A stretch of 64,000 nucleotides of DNA from Pseudonocardia humida (GTDB lineage: Bacteria; Actinomycetota; Actinomycetes; Mycobacteriales; Pseudonocardiaceae). Below, in pieces: positions 43,413-52,080 of this stretch; position 1 is the first letter of the stretch; each line of letters opens with the position of its first letter. The DNA is taken from positions 1 through 64,000 of the forward strand of contig NZ_JAGSOV010000039.1 in NCBI RefSeq assembly GCF_023898865.1. The letters are read 5' to 3'. A model generated the notes under the pieces. It had not been told where the DNA came from and made no database searches. It worked only from the letters and a program-made list of their open reading frames with translations. Made by a program: the position numbers and the translations under genes.

Positions 43413-43833
43413 CGAGGTGCGCGACCAGCTCGCCGAGCTCCCGGCGCCAGCCGTCGGTGTTGCCGCCGAACGCCGCGCTGTGCGCGTCGGCGGGCAGCTG
43501 GGCGAAGCCGGACTCGACGACCGTCAGGCGGGTGCCCGCGCCGGTGGGTTCGAGCGTGAACTCGACGTAGGTGCGGCGGAGGTCGTCCTCGGGCAGGCCG
43601 TTGATGCGCCAGGTGAACCCGAACACCGTCGGCTCCTCGACGCGCTCGACGCGCATCTCGGTGGCGGCGCCGTCGTCCCACTTCATCCAGGCGGCCCCGC
43701 CGGGGCGCAGGTCGATCCCGGCCTCGTGGCCGAACCACGCGGCCAGACCCTCGGCGGTGGTGATCGCGGTCCACACCCGCTGGGGCGGATGGGCGATCTC
43801 GACGGTGCGCTCGATGCGATCGGGGAAACCCAC
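43402..43833 (-). CDS. SRPBCC (AHSA1-like) domain protein
   Basis: A 143-residue SRPBCC/START-like protein (RTVEIAHPPQRVWTAITTAE; AWFGHEAGIDLRPGG; VVESGFAQLP; GNTDGWRRELGELVAHL). It probably binds a small hydrophobic ligand. GTG 43833 follows a strong AGGAGGTCTGCC. It is first in a two-gene unit with the ArsR regulator, driven by the promoter at 43867-43895. The upstream TetR frame is open straight into this gene, so a TetR-SRPBCC readthrough product is formally possible. Confidence 0.85.
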   Translation of the reverse strand: MGFPDRIERTVEIAHPPQRVWTAITTAEGLAAWFGHEAGIDLRPGGAAWMKWDDGAATEMRVERVEEPTVFGFTWRINGLPEDDLRRTYVEFTLEPTGAGTRLTVVESGFAQLPADAHSAAFGGNTDGWRRELGELVAHLDAA

Positions 43834-43866
43834 GGCAGACCTCCTGGCGGCGACCAACTGATCGTG

Positions 43867-43895
43867 ACCGTATGGCAACCGATGAGTTGCGTCAA
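43867..43895 (-). promoter_or_regulatory. Sigma70-type promoter with ArsR-type operator
   Basis: On the minus strand, TTGACG, 17 bases, TACGGT: an excellent housekeeping promoter for the SRPBCC/ArsR unit. Between the boxes is the inverted repeat GCAAC-N6-GTTGC (43875-43890), a likely site for the ArsR protein. Confidence 0.8.
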
Positions 43896-44472
43896 GCGGC
43901 GTCGCCGTCGGCCCGCCGTCGAAGCGCCGCATGTGCCGCTCGACGAGGGCGAGGGTCTCCTCGTGCCCGGTGGTCATCCCGATCGCCCGCTCCATGACCA
44001 GGCCCTGGGAGATGCTGGTCAGCAGGACGACGGCGACGAGCGGGGGCAGCTCGTCGGGGTCGAGGCCGTGGTCGGCGCAGTGGCGGGTCAGGGCGTCGAG
44101 CTGCAGCCTGCGCAGCTCCTCGGCGTAGCGGGCGATCTCCCGGCCGATGACCTCGCGGTGGTTGCCGAGCGCGATGAACTCCATGAGCAGGGTCGTGCCC
44201 GTCGAGCGGGCGCCGAAGTCCCACAGCGCGCGCAGGGGGTGGCGGTCGGCCAACCCCGAGCGCCTGCGCTGCAGCTCCTCGTCGGCGCGGCGGCGCAGCA
44301 CCGCCAGCAGCAGGTCGTCCAGGGTCCGGAAGTAGTAGAGCACCAGCCCTGGGGCGACCCCGGCGGCGCGGGCCAGGCTGCGGATCCCGACCTCGGCGTA
44401 GCCCTTCTCCAGCATCAGCTGCTCGGTCGCGTCGAGCAGCCGCGACCGCGTCTTCGAGTTCTCGCTGCCCAT
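43892..44472 (-). CDS. TetR family regulator lacking an in-frame stop
   Basis: A TetR N-terminal helix-turn-helix (RSRLLDATEQLMLEKGYAEV; IRSLARAAGVAPGLVLYYFR) followed by a helical ligand domain. The frame has no stop until 43402, passing through a promoter and the whole SRPBCC gene (356 residues in total). One extra G in the GGCGGG stretch near 43908 would move it to a frame ending at TGA 43892-43894, giving the usual 193-residue length. Hence sequencing error or a real readthrough. Start ATG 44472, or 44490 with a CACAAT -10-like element six bases before it. Confidence 0.7.
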
Positions 44473-44610
44473 GCGGCGCGGCGGGACCATGCGCCATTGT
44501 GCGCTCCGCCCCGGCCCCTCGGCGCGGCCGACCGCGGACCCGGTATCCGTGCCGAGGGCCCGCGCGCGGGTGCGATGATCCACCCGGGTCGGGGGGACGG
44601 GGAGCGGCGC

Positions 44611-45189
44611 GTGGACACCAGCACGATCATCTTCCTGAGCGCGTTCGGGTGCGGGCTGCTTTTCGCCGGGTGCGCGGTGCTCGGGCAGTGGGCGCAGAAG
44701 GGGGTGCCGCTCTGGAAGCGCTGGGTGACGCCGATCGCCGTCCTGGTCTTCTGCGCGGGATTCGGCGCGCTGGGTTACCTGATCGACGACGGCAACGCCG
44801 ACACCACGCTCTTCGAGATCGAGGCCGAGGGGCCCGGGGCGCAGGTGCCGGCCGAGGTCGGGTTCGACATCGCCGTCGAGCACGCCGGCACCGAGCACGA
44901 GCTGCTGGTCGCCCCCGAGCCGACGACCGCCAGTCCCGATCCCGCGCAGCTGCGCGTGCAGGTCACCGACGCGGCCGGTCGGGTGCTGCTCGACGAGCCG
45001 GTCGCCCTCGACACGCGCTGCCCCGAGGTGGCGTTCTGCGAGTGGTACGCGTTCAGCGGTCGCTTCACCCCCGCGGAGTCGGGGGAGCACCGGCTCGTCG
45101 TGACGGTGCTGACGCCCGAGGTGTCGCTCCTGCACGTGCGGGTGGGCGACCCCCTCAAGACCGACGGCGAGCGCGCCCCCGGCTACTGA
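44611..45189 (+). CDS. Membrane-anchored hypothetical protein
   Basis: A 192-residue protein with two transmembrane segments (residues about 5-28, IIFLSAFGCGLLFAGCAVLG; and about 40-60, PIAVLVFCAGFGALGYLI) and a C-terminal beta-rich extracytoplasmic domain (residues 65-190) containing a cysteine pair (RCPEVAFCEWYAF). GTG 44611 is preceded by GGGGAGCGGCGC. The family is not recognised; the soluble part resembles a bacterial Ig- or jelly-roll-like domain. It is divergent from the TetR gene. Confidence 0.65.
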   Translation: MDTSTIIFLSAFGCGLLFAGCAVLGQWAQKGVPLWKRWVTPIAVLVFCAGFGALGYLIDDGNADTTLFEIEAEGPGAQVPAEVGFDIAVEHAGTEHELLVAPEPTTASPDPAQLRVQVTDAAGRVLLDEPVALDTRCPEVAFCEWYAFSGRFTPAESGEHRLVVTVLTPEVSLLHVRVGDPLKTDGERAPGY

Positions 45190-45196
45190 GCGCACC

Positions 45197-45922
45197 TCAG
45201 CCCGCGACGCCCCCCGGCTGGGCCCGGTACTCGACCTGCGGGCGCCCGGTGCTGCCGTAGCGGGCGTGCCGCACGGCGAGCCCGGTCTCGGCGATGTGCT
45301 CCAGGTAGCGGCGGGCGGTGATCCGCGACGTGCCGAGCAGCGCGCCCACCTCACTGGCCGTCAGCCCGGTCGGCCCCGCCCCGGCCAGCGCCCGCACGAC
45401 GGCGTCGAGGGACTCGCGGCTGATCCCCTTGGGCAGCCCGCCCACCGGCACGGCGCCGCCGCGGACCGCGCCGAGCAGCTCGTCGACGTCGCCCTGGGCG
45501 ACGACCGGCGCCCCGGCCCCGAGCCGGGCGCGGTACTCGCGGTGGGCCTCGAGCTTGGTCCGCACCACGGCCGCGGTGAACGGCTTGACCAGGTACTGGG
45601 TGGCGCCGAAGGCCACGGCGGCCTGCACGACGGCCAGGTCGCGGGCCCGGGTGACCATGATCGCGTCGACGGTGCGGCCGGTCGAGCGCAGCCTGCGCAG
45701 CACGTCCAGGCCGTTGCCGTCGGGCAGGTGCACGTCGAGCAGGAGGAGGTCGACGGGGGTGGCGGCGACGGCGCGCAGCGCATCGGCCGCGCTGCCGACC
45801 ACCCCCACCACCTCGAAGCCGGCGACCCGGCGCACGTAGCCGGCGTTGGCCTCGGCGGCGATCGGGTCGTCCTCGACGACCAGCGTGCGGATCGCCGGTC
45901 CCGGACCGGTTCCGGTGGTCAC
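45197..45922 (-). CDS. CitB/DcuR-type response regulator
   Basis: A 241-residue regulator: receiver domain (VVEDDPIAAEANAGYVRRVA; phosphoacceptor LLLLDVHLPDGNG; Lys in YLVKPFTAAV) and a C-terminal HTH typical of the CitB group (GLTASEVGALLGTSRITARR YLEH, here split at 20 residues). Its GTG start overlaps the sensor-kinase stop as GTGA. It probably activates dctA, which is divergent from the kinase gene, in response to extracellular dicarboxylates. Confidence 0.9.
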   Translation of the reverse strand: MTTGTGPGPAIRTLVVEDDPIAAEANAGYVRRVAGFEVVGVVGSAADALRAVAATPVDLLLLDVHLPDGNGLDVLRRLRSTGRTVDAIMVTRARDLAVVQAAVAFGATQYLVKPFTAAVVRTKLEAHREYRARLGAGAPVVAQGDVDELLGAVRGGAVPVGGLPKGISRESLDAVVRALAGAGPTGLTASEVGALLGTSRITARRYLEHIAETGLAVRHARYGSTGRPQVEYRAQPGGVAG

Positions 45923-47562
45923 GTCGTCGCCAGCGGCAGCCGCACCACGAACTCCGAACCCCGCTCCGCGGACACCCGCACGTCCCCGCCGTGGCGGCGG
46001 ACCGCCCGGTCGACCAGCGCCAGCCCGATGCCCCGCGCGCGCCCGTCGACGGCGGGCTTGGTGGTCCAGCCCCGCCCGAACATCCGCTCCACGTCGTCGG
46101 CGGGCACGCCCGGCCCGCTGTCGGCGATCCGCAGGACCACCCCACCCGGCTCGACGACCTCCGCGCCGAGCCGGACCCAGCGCGGGGTCGGGGCGCCCGC
46201 GGCCGCGTCGATCGCGTTGTCGAGCAGGTTGCCGACGATGGTGACCAGGTCGTGCGGGTCGGCCAGGCCGGCGGGCAGCGCGGTGCCCTCCCGCACGACC
46301 AGCTCCACCCCGCGGGCCTCGGCCTCGCCCGCCTTGGCCAGCACCAGCGCGGCCAGCTCGGGCACCCCGATCCCGGCGACGACGCCGTCCACCAGGCGTT
46401 GGGCCGGGCTGCCGGTGGCGAACTCGAGCGCCTCCTCCGCCCGGCCCATCTCGATCAGCGCGAGCACCGTGTGCAGCTGGTTGGCCGCCTCGTGCGCCTG
46501 CGAGCTCAGCGAGTCGGCCACCCCGCGGACCGTGCGCAGCTCGGTGACGAGCTCGCGCAGCTCGGTGCGGTCGCGCAGGGTGACGACCGAGCCGAGGTGC
46601 CGCCCGCTCCAGCGGGCGGCGGCCTGGCTGACCACGACGATCCGGTCGGCGGTCAGGTAGATCTCGTCGCTGCCCCCGGTGCCCCCGGCCAGCGCCGCGC
46701 CCAGCGCGGGCGGCAGGCCCAGCCCGTCGACCGGGCGGCCGGTGACGTCCGGGGGCAGCGCGAGCAGCCGGCGGGCCTCGTCGTTGACCATCTGCACGCG
46801 GCCCTCGCGGTCGAGCAGCAGCAGCCCCTCGCGCACCGCGTGCAGGACGGCGTCGTAGTACTCGTACATGCGGGACAGCTCGGCCGGGCCCAGGTCGTGC
46901 GTCGCGCGCCGCAGCCACCGGCTCACCAGCCACGAGCCGGCCGCGGCCACCCCGAGCGCGGCCGCGCCCACGCCGACGACCACCGGGATCTGGCGCTGCA
47001 GCTCGCGGGAGACCGCGCTGAGCGTGCGCCCGGCCGAGACCAGCGCCACCACCCGCCCGCGGTCGAGCACCGGGACGACGGCGCGGACCGAGGGCCCGAG
47101 CGTGCCGGTGTAGGTCTCGGTGACGAACCCGCCGTCCGCGGCGGGCCCGATGGTGCCGATGAACCGCTCGCCGATCAGGTCCGGGTTCGGGTGCGACCAG
47201 CGCTGCCCGGTCGGGCTCATGACGACGACGAAGTCGGTGGCGGTGTCGACGCGCACCTGCTCGGCGAGCGGTTGCAGCAGGGCCGACGGGTCGGGGTCGT
47301 CGACCGCGTCGCGCACCTCGGGCGCATCGGCCAGCGTGCGGGCGATGCTCAGCATCTCCCTGGTGGCGGCGTCATCGGTGGCCTGCCCGAGCTGCAGCCA
47401 GGTGGCCGTGGTGAAGCCGGCCAGCACCACCACGACGACCGCGGCCTGCAGCGCGAACAGGCGCCCGGCCAGGCTCGGGCCGCGCCGCGGCCGGGTGCTC
47501 GCCACCGCCCGTCCAGCGGACGAAATGAACGAAACGGTGATGGCGACCACACCTCCCCGCAT
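45919..47562 (-). CDS. DcuS/CitA-type sensor histidine kinase
   Basis: About 547 residues: TM1 (residues about 35-55), an extracytoplasmic PASp/Cache sensor (ATDFVVVMSPTGQRWSHPNP; GERFIGTIGPAADGG), TM2 (about 195-215), a cytoplasmic PAS (VREGLLLLDREGRVQMVNDE), the phosphoacceptor helix SSQAHEAANQLHTVLALIE, and an ATPase domain (NLLDNAIDAAAG, DSGPGVPADD, RGIGLALVDRAV). The architecture matches C4-dicarboxylate or citrate sensors. ATG 47562 is used; the divergent dctA neighbour supports the assignment. Confidence 0.9.
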   Translation of the reverse strand: MRGGVVAITVSFISSAGRAVASTRPRRGPSLAGRLFALQAAVVVVVLAGFTTATWLQLGQATDDAATREMLSIARTLADAPEVRDAVDDPDPSALLQPLAEQVRVDTATDFVVVMSPTGQRWSHPNPDLIGERFIGTIGPAADGGFVTETYTGTLGPSVRAVVPVLDRGRVVALVSAGRTLSAVSRELQRQIPVVVGVGAAALGVAAAGSWLVSRWLRRATHDLGPAELSRMYEYYDAVLHAVREGLLLLDREGRVQMVNDEARRLLALPPDVTGRPVDGLGLPPALGAALAGGTGGSDEIYLTADRIVVVSQAAARWSGRHLGSVVTLRDRTELRELVTELRTVRGVADSLSSQAHEAANQLHTVLALIEMGRAEEALEFATGSPAQRLVDGVVAGIGVPELAALVLAKAGEAEARGVELVVREGTALPAGLADPHDLVTIVGNLLDNAIDAAAGAPTPRWVRLGAEVVEPGGVVLRIADSGPGVPADDVERMFGRGWTTKPAVDGRARGIGLALVDRAVRRHGGDVRVSAERGSEFVVRLPLATT

Positions 47563-47644
47563 CCTGTGCGCCGATGGCCACCGCCCCACGGTGCCACGCA
47601 ACGCCCGTCGTCAACCCGTCGTCGCCGCCGGACCTGGAGAGACT

Positions 47645-49045
47645 GTGACAGCCGCGAGCACACCGCCCACGAGCGCCCAGCGCCGAGACCGCACCCACTA
47701 CCTCTACATCGCCGTCATCGTGGCGGTGCTGCTGGGCATCGCGGTGGGATTCCTCTTCCCCGACCTCGGCAAGGCGCTCAAACCCCTCGGTGACGGGTTC
47801 GTGAGCCTGATCAAGATGATGATCTCACCCATCATCTTCTGCACCATCGTGCTGGGCATCGGCGCGATCCGGCAGGCGGCCACGGTGGGCCGGGTCGGCC
47901 TGCTGGCGCTGGGCTACTTCCTGACGATGTCGACGTTCGCCCTGGCGATCGGCCTGGTCGTGGGCAACATCGTGCAGCCGGGTGCCGGCCTGGACATCGC
48001 CGGTGCGCCCGGCTACGAGGCGCCGGAGGCCGAGAGCACCGGCGACTTCCTGCTCAACATCATCCCGACCACCCTGTTCTCGCCGCTGGTCGGCGAGAGC
48101 GTGCTGTCCACGCTGTTCGTCGCCTTGCTGGTCGGGTTCGCCGTGCAGGCACTGGGCCGCTCGGGCGAGCCGATCCTGACCGGCATCCGCCACATCCAGC
48201 GGCTGGTCTTCCGGGTCCTCGCGATGATCATGTGGGTGGCGCCGATCGGTGCGTTCGGCGCGATCGCGGCGGTGGTCGGCTCCACCGGCGTCGACGCGCT
48301 CTACGCGCTGGCGCAGGTCATGCTGGCCTTCTACGTGACCTGCCTGCTGTTCGTGCTCGTCGTGCTCGGCGCGCTGCTGCGCTTCGCCGCGGGGATCAAC
48401 ATCTTCTCCCTGCTGCGGTACCTGGGCCGGGAGTTCCTGCTGATCGTGTCGACCTCCTCGTCGGAGTCGGCGCTGCCGCGGCTGATCGCGAAGATGGAGC
48501 ACGTGGGCGTGTCGCGCCCGGTCGTGGGCATCACCGTGCCCACCGGCTACTCCTTCAACCTCGACGGCACCGCCATCTACCTGACGATGGCCTCGCTGTT
48601 CATCGCCGACGCGCTGGGCAGGCCGATGGCCATCGGCGAGCAGATCGGCCTGCTGGTGTTCATGGTCGTCGCCTCGAAGGGCGCGGCCGGGGTGTCCGGG
48701 GCCGGGCTGGCGACCCTCGGCGGCGGGCTGGCCGCGCACCGGCCCGACCTGGTCGAGGGCGTCGGGATCATCGTCGGCATCGACCGGTTCATGTCCGAGG
48801 CCCGCGCGCTGACCAACTTCGCCGGCAACGCGGTGGCCACCGTGCTCGTCGGCAAGTGGGTCGGGGAGTTCGACCGGGAGCGCGCCGACCGGGTGCTGGC
48901 CGGCGACGACCCCTTCGACGAGGCCACCATGCTCGACGACGAGGACGACCACGCACCCCGCGAGGACGCTCCCGACGACGACCGGTCCGCGCCGGTCGGG
49001 CAGCGCCCGTCGCTGGACAAGCAGTCGACGGGCACCAGCGTCTGA
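47645..49045 (+). CDS. dctA: C4-dicarboxylate:cation symporter DctA
   Basis: A 466-residue member of the DAACS/glutamate-transporter family. Signature sequences VSTSSSESALPRLIAKME (serine-rich HP1 loop), TVPTGYSFNLDGTAIYLTMA (TM7 NMDGT equivalent) and DRFMSEARALTNFAGNAVA (TM8) are intact. It imports succinate, fumarate or malate with Na+ or H+. GTG 47645 follows GGAGAGACT. The C-terminal 55 residues are very acidic. It is divergent from the DcuS-type kinase, which likely regulates it. Confidence 0.94.
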   Translation: MTAASTPPTSAQRRDRTHYLYIAVIVAVLLGIAVGFLFPDLGKALKPLGDGFVSLIKMMISPIIFCTIVLGIGAIRQAATVGRVGLLALGYFLTMSTFALAIGLVVGNIVQPGAGLDIAGAPGYEAPEAESTGDFLLNIIPTTLFSPLVGESVLSTLFVALLVGFAVQALGRSGEPILTGIRHIQRLVFRVLAMIMWVAPIGAFGAIAAVVGSTGVDALYALAQVMLAFYVTCLLFVLVVLGALLRFAAGINIFSLLRYLGREFLLIVSTSSSESALPRLIAKMEHVGVSRPVVGITVPTGYSFNLDGTAIYLTMASLFIADALGRPMAIGEQIGLLVFMVVASKGAAGVSGAGLATLGGGLAAHRPDLVEGVGIIVGIDRFMSEARALTNFAGNAVATVLVGKWVGEFDRERADRVLAGDDPFDEATMLDDEDDHAPREDAPDDDRSAPVGQRPSLDKQSTGTSV

Positions 49046-49050
49046 GAGGA

Positions 49051-49070
49051 CGCCCGCCGCGCGGCGGGCG
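49051..49070. terminator. Bidirectional hairpin between convergent dctA and sensor kinase genes
   Basis: CGCCCGCCGC directly followed by its complement GCGGCGGGCG, a perfect 20-bp palindrome, starting 6 bp after the dctA stop and ending 18 bp before the kinase stop codon. No U-tract. Confidence 0.6.
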
Positions 49071-49088
49071 GAGCGCGGCCCGGTCCGG

Positions 49089-50546
49089 TCAGCTCCGGTC
49101 CGGCAGGGGGAGGGTCAGCCGGAAGCAGGCGCCCTCCCCCAGCGCGGTCTCCAGCTCGACGTCGCCGTCGTGGGCGCGGGCGAGCGACCGGGCGATGGCC
49201 AGCCCCAGTCCGGCGTTGGCGCCGCCGGAGCGGCTGCGGGAGCGGTCGGTGCGGTAGAAGCGGTCGAAGACGCGGCCGGCGTGCTCGGCCGTCATGCCCG
49301 GGCCCTCGTCCGCCACCTCCAGCACCGCACGGCCCTCCGCGGTCCCGACACCGATGCGCACCGGCGTGCCGGGCGGTGTGTGGGCGGCGGCGTTGCCCAC
49401 CAGGTTGGCGACGATCTGACGCAGCCGGGCCTCGTCCGCGTGCACCGGGGCGGGGCCCGGCGGGCCGTCGCCGCCCGGACCGGTCAGGCCGACGGCCCGG
49501 GACGGGTCCAGCGCGCGCAGGTCGTGGCCGGCGTCGGTGGCGAGCGTGCGCAGGTCCATCGGGGTCCGGTCGAGGTGCCCTTCGGAGGCGTCGTCGAGCT
49601 GGGCGAGCAGCAGCAGGTCCTCGGTGAGGGCGGTGAGCCGGGTGGCCTCGCGGTCGATGCGGTGCATCGCCTCGTCGACGTCGGCGCGCTCGGCCAGCGC
49701 ACCCATCCGGTTCAGCTGGGCCGAGCCCTTGATCACGAACAACGGGGTGCGCAGCTCGTGGCTGACGTCCGAGACGAAGGTCCGCATCCGCGCCTCGGAG
49801 GCCGCCCGCTCGGCGAAGGCCCGCTCCAGCTGGCCGAGCATCACGTTCAGCGACGTCGCGAGGTGCCCGATCTCGGTCCCGGGTGCCGCGACCACGGGGA
49901 CGCGCCGGCTCAGGTCACCGGAGGCGATGGCAGCCGCCGTGTGTTCGATGCGGCGCAACGGCCGCAGGCCCCGGCCGAGGGCGTACCAGCCGGCCGCCGT
50001 CAGCAGCACGAGCAGCGCGGCGCCGCTGATCATGGTGGTGGCCCGCAGCCGGGCCGCCGTGGCGTCGATCTCGGCCAGCGGCGCGGCCGCGACCACCGTC
50101 CCGTCCCGGCCGGCCGTCGGCCCGGCGACGGCGCGCCAGCGCGACGAGCCGTCGGCGGCGTCGAGGTCGACGGCCGTGCCGCTGGTGGGGACCCCGCGCA
50201 GCGCGCTGCCGGCCGGTAGCGCGGCCTCGGCCAACCGGGACGAGTGGACACCGCGCACCACCGCGCCGGCGGCGTCGAGGTACGCCAGGTACGGGGTGCC
50301 GATCAGGCCGAGGGCCGGGTCGGTCACCGCGAGCGACGCGGTGCCCATCGGGTCGTCGAGCCCGATCGCCGGTGCCTGCGCCAGCAGGGTGGTGAACGAC
50401 CGCAGCTGGGTGTCGAGCCGGTCCAGCTGGTAGCGCCGCAGCTGGTCGGTCGCGACGACGCTGACCAGGCTCAGCCCGGCCAGCAGCAGCGCCGCGGTGA
50501 GCAGCAGCAGCCGCAGTCGCAGCGACAGCAGCCGCGGCGACCTCAT
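49089..50546 (-). CDS. OmpR-system sensor histidine kinase
   Basis: A 485-residue kinase: TM1 (residues about 10-32), extracytoplasmic sensor (about 33-170), TM2 (about 172-192), HAMP (IASGDLSRRVPVVAAPGTEI), HisKA with FVSDVSHELRTPLFVIKGSA and HATPase (NLVGNAAAHTP, DEGPGMTAEH, GLGLAIARSLA). The ATG overlaps the response-regulator stop as ATGA. It resembles MprB/TcrY-class envelope sensors. The signal is unknown; the adjacent ABC-2 exporter is a plausible target of the system. Confidence 0.92.
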   Translation of the reverse strand: MRSPRLLSLRLRLLLLTAALLLAGLSLVSVVATDQLRRYQLDRLDTQLRSFTTLLAQAPAIGLDDPMGTASLAVTDPALGLIGTPYLAYLDAAGAVVRGVHSSRLAEAALPAGSALRGVPTSGTAVDLDAADGSSRWRAVAGPTAGRDGTVVAAAPLAEIDATAARLRATTMISGAALLVLLTAAGWYALGRGLRPLRRIEHTAAAIASGDLSRRVPVVAAPGTEIGHLATSLNVMLGQLERAFAERAASEARMRTFVSDVSHELRTPLFVIKGSAQLNRMGALAERADVDEAMHRIDREATRLTALTEDLLLLAQLDDASEGHLDRTPMDLRTLATDAGHDLRALDPSRAVGLTGPGGDGPPGPAPVHADEARLRQIVANLVGNAAAHTPPGTPVRIGVGTAEGRAVLEVADEGPGMTAEHAGRVFDRFYRTDRSRSRSGGANAGLGLAIARSLARAHDGDVELETALGEGACFRLTLPLPDRS

Positions 50547-51253
50547 CGCCGGGGCTCGCGCATCACGTAGCCGACGCCGTGCACGGTGTGGATGAGCCGG
50601 GGCTCCTCGACGTCGACCTTGCGCCGCAGGTAGGAGATGTAGGTGTCGACGATGCCGGCGTCGCCGGCGAAGTCGTAGTGCCAGACGCGGTCCAGGATCT
50701 GCGCCTTGGACACCACCTGACCGGCGTTCTCCATCAGGTAGCGCAGCAGCCGGAACTCGGTGGCGGTCACCCGCAGCGGCCGGCCTCCCCGGGTCACCTG
50801 GTGCCCGTCGGGGTCGAGCGCCAGCGCGCCCACGGTCAGCACCCCGGTGTGGTGACCCGCGGTCCGCCGCAGGATCGCCCGGATCCGGGCGATCAGCTCC
50901 TCCAGGTCGAACGGCTTGGTGACGTAGTCGTCGGCGCCGAGGGACAGCCCGGTCACCTTGTCGGCCTGCCGGTCGCGGGCGGTGAGGAACAGGACCGGCA
51001 CGGGCCCGCCGGGCCCGGACACCCGCAGGTCGCGCAGGCGCCGGACCACCTCGAAGCCGTCCATGTCCGGCAGCATCACGTCGAGCAGGACGAGGTCGGG
51101 CGGTTCCCGGGTGGCCGTGGCGACCGCCTCGCCCGCGGTCGCCACGGAGGTCACCTCGAAACCGGCGAACCGCAGCGTGGCCGCGAGCAGCTCCCGCACG
51201 GTCGCCTCGTCCTCGACCACGAGCAGCCGCCCGCCGCCGGTCCCGCGCGTCAT
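50543..51253 (-). CDS. OmpR/PhoB family response regulator
   Basis: A 236-residue regulator: receiver (LLVVEDEATVRELLAATLRF; LVLLDVMLPDMDGFEVV with the phosphoacceptor Asp; TKPFDLEELIARI) and winged-helix output domain (RVTATEFRLLRYLMENAGQV; VDTYISYLRRKVD; HTVHGVGYVMR). It is co-translated with the kinase. TATTGT about 30 bp upstream is a promoter candidate. It lies next to the ABC-2 permease gene on the same strand (45 bp). Confidence 0.94.
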   Translation of the reverse strand: MTRGTGGGRLLVVEDEATVRELLAATLRFAGFEVTSVATAGEAVATATREPPDLVLLDVMLPDMDGFEVVRRLRDLRVSGPGGPVPVLFLTARDRQADKVTGLSLGADDYVTKPFDLEELIARIRAILRRTAGHHTGVLTVGALALDPDGHQVTRGGRPLRVTATEFRLLRYLMENAGQVVSKAQILDRVWHYDFAGDAGIVDTYISYLRRKVDVEEPRLIHTVHGVGYVMREPRR

Positions 51254-51297
51254 CTCCGGCTCGCTCTCGGCATGCGGATCACAATAGGAACAGCGCC

Positions 51298-52080
51298 TCA
51301 CACGTCGCGGCGCTCGAACAGCACGAAGGCGACGGCGAGCACGGCGAGGGCGCCGGCACCCATGCCGGCGAGGTTCAGCCAGGGATGGGGGTGGTCGGGG
51401 TTGACCACGGTCTCCATGACGGCGGCGCCGCCCAGCGTCGGCCAGAAGGCGAACAGCCCGTCGAGCCACGGGAAGAGGTCGGCCAGCGGGGGCACCAGCA
51501 GCACGATCCCCACCAGGGTGGCCAGGGCGCCCGCCGTGGCCCGCATGATCGTGCCGAGGCCCACCGTGAGCAGCCCGATCACCGCGAGGTAGAGGCCACC
51601 GCCGACCACCGCGGAGAGCGCACGCGGATCATCGAGGGTCGCGTACGGCAGGCCCGATGCGACGAAGCGGGCCTGCCCGATGAGGAAGGACGTGAGCATC
51701 AGCACCTGCCCGGACACCACCGCGACGGCCGTGACCACCGCCACCTTCGCCCCGAGCAGCCGGTGCCGGCGCGGTGTGGCGCTCAGCGACGTCTGCATCA
51801 GGCCGGTCGCGTACTCGGAGGTGACCACGAGGATCCCCAGCACCCCGATGACCAGCTGGGCGACCATGTACATCAGCAGGCTGCGGTTCGTCGGGTCCCA
51901 GTCCTGCCGTTCCTCGACCGTTGCCGTCGGGTACGACGCCACGGAGGCGTCCGCCGACAGCACCGTGATGCCGAGCCCGATCACGACGAGGCCGCCGAGG
52001 GTGAGCCAGGTCGAGCGCAGGCTGCGGAACTTGATCCACTCGCCGCGCAGGGTGTCGGCGAAGGCGGGGTGTGTGCTCAT
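51298..52080 (-). CDS. ABC-2 type transporter permease
   Basis: A 260-residue integral membrane protein with six helices. RGEWIKFRSLRSTWLTLGGL is the typical start of this subfamily, followed by VTSEYATGLMQTSLSATPRR. It forms an exporter with the ATPase encoded upstream; the ATG overlaps the ATPase stop (ATGA). The adjacent two-component system suggests a drug-, peptide- or envelope-stress exporter of the BcrAB/LnrLMN kind; the substrate is unknown. Confidence 0.88.
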   Translation of the reverse strand: MSTHPAFADTLRGEWIKFRSLRSTWLTLGGLVVIGLGITVLSADASVASYPTATVEERQDWDPTNRSLLMYMVAQLVIGVLGILVVTSEYATGLMQTSLSATPRRHRLLGAKVAVVTAVAVVSGQVLMLTSFLIGQARFVASGLPYATLDDPRALSAVVGGGLYLAVIGLLTVGLGTIMRATAGALATLVGIVLLVPPLADLFPWLDGLFAFWPTLGGAAVMETVVNPDHPHPWLNLAGMGAGALAVLAVAFVLFERRDV

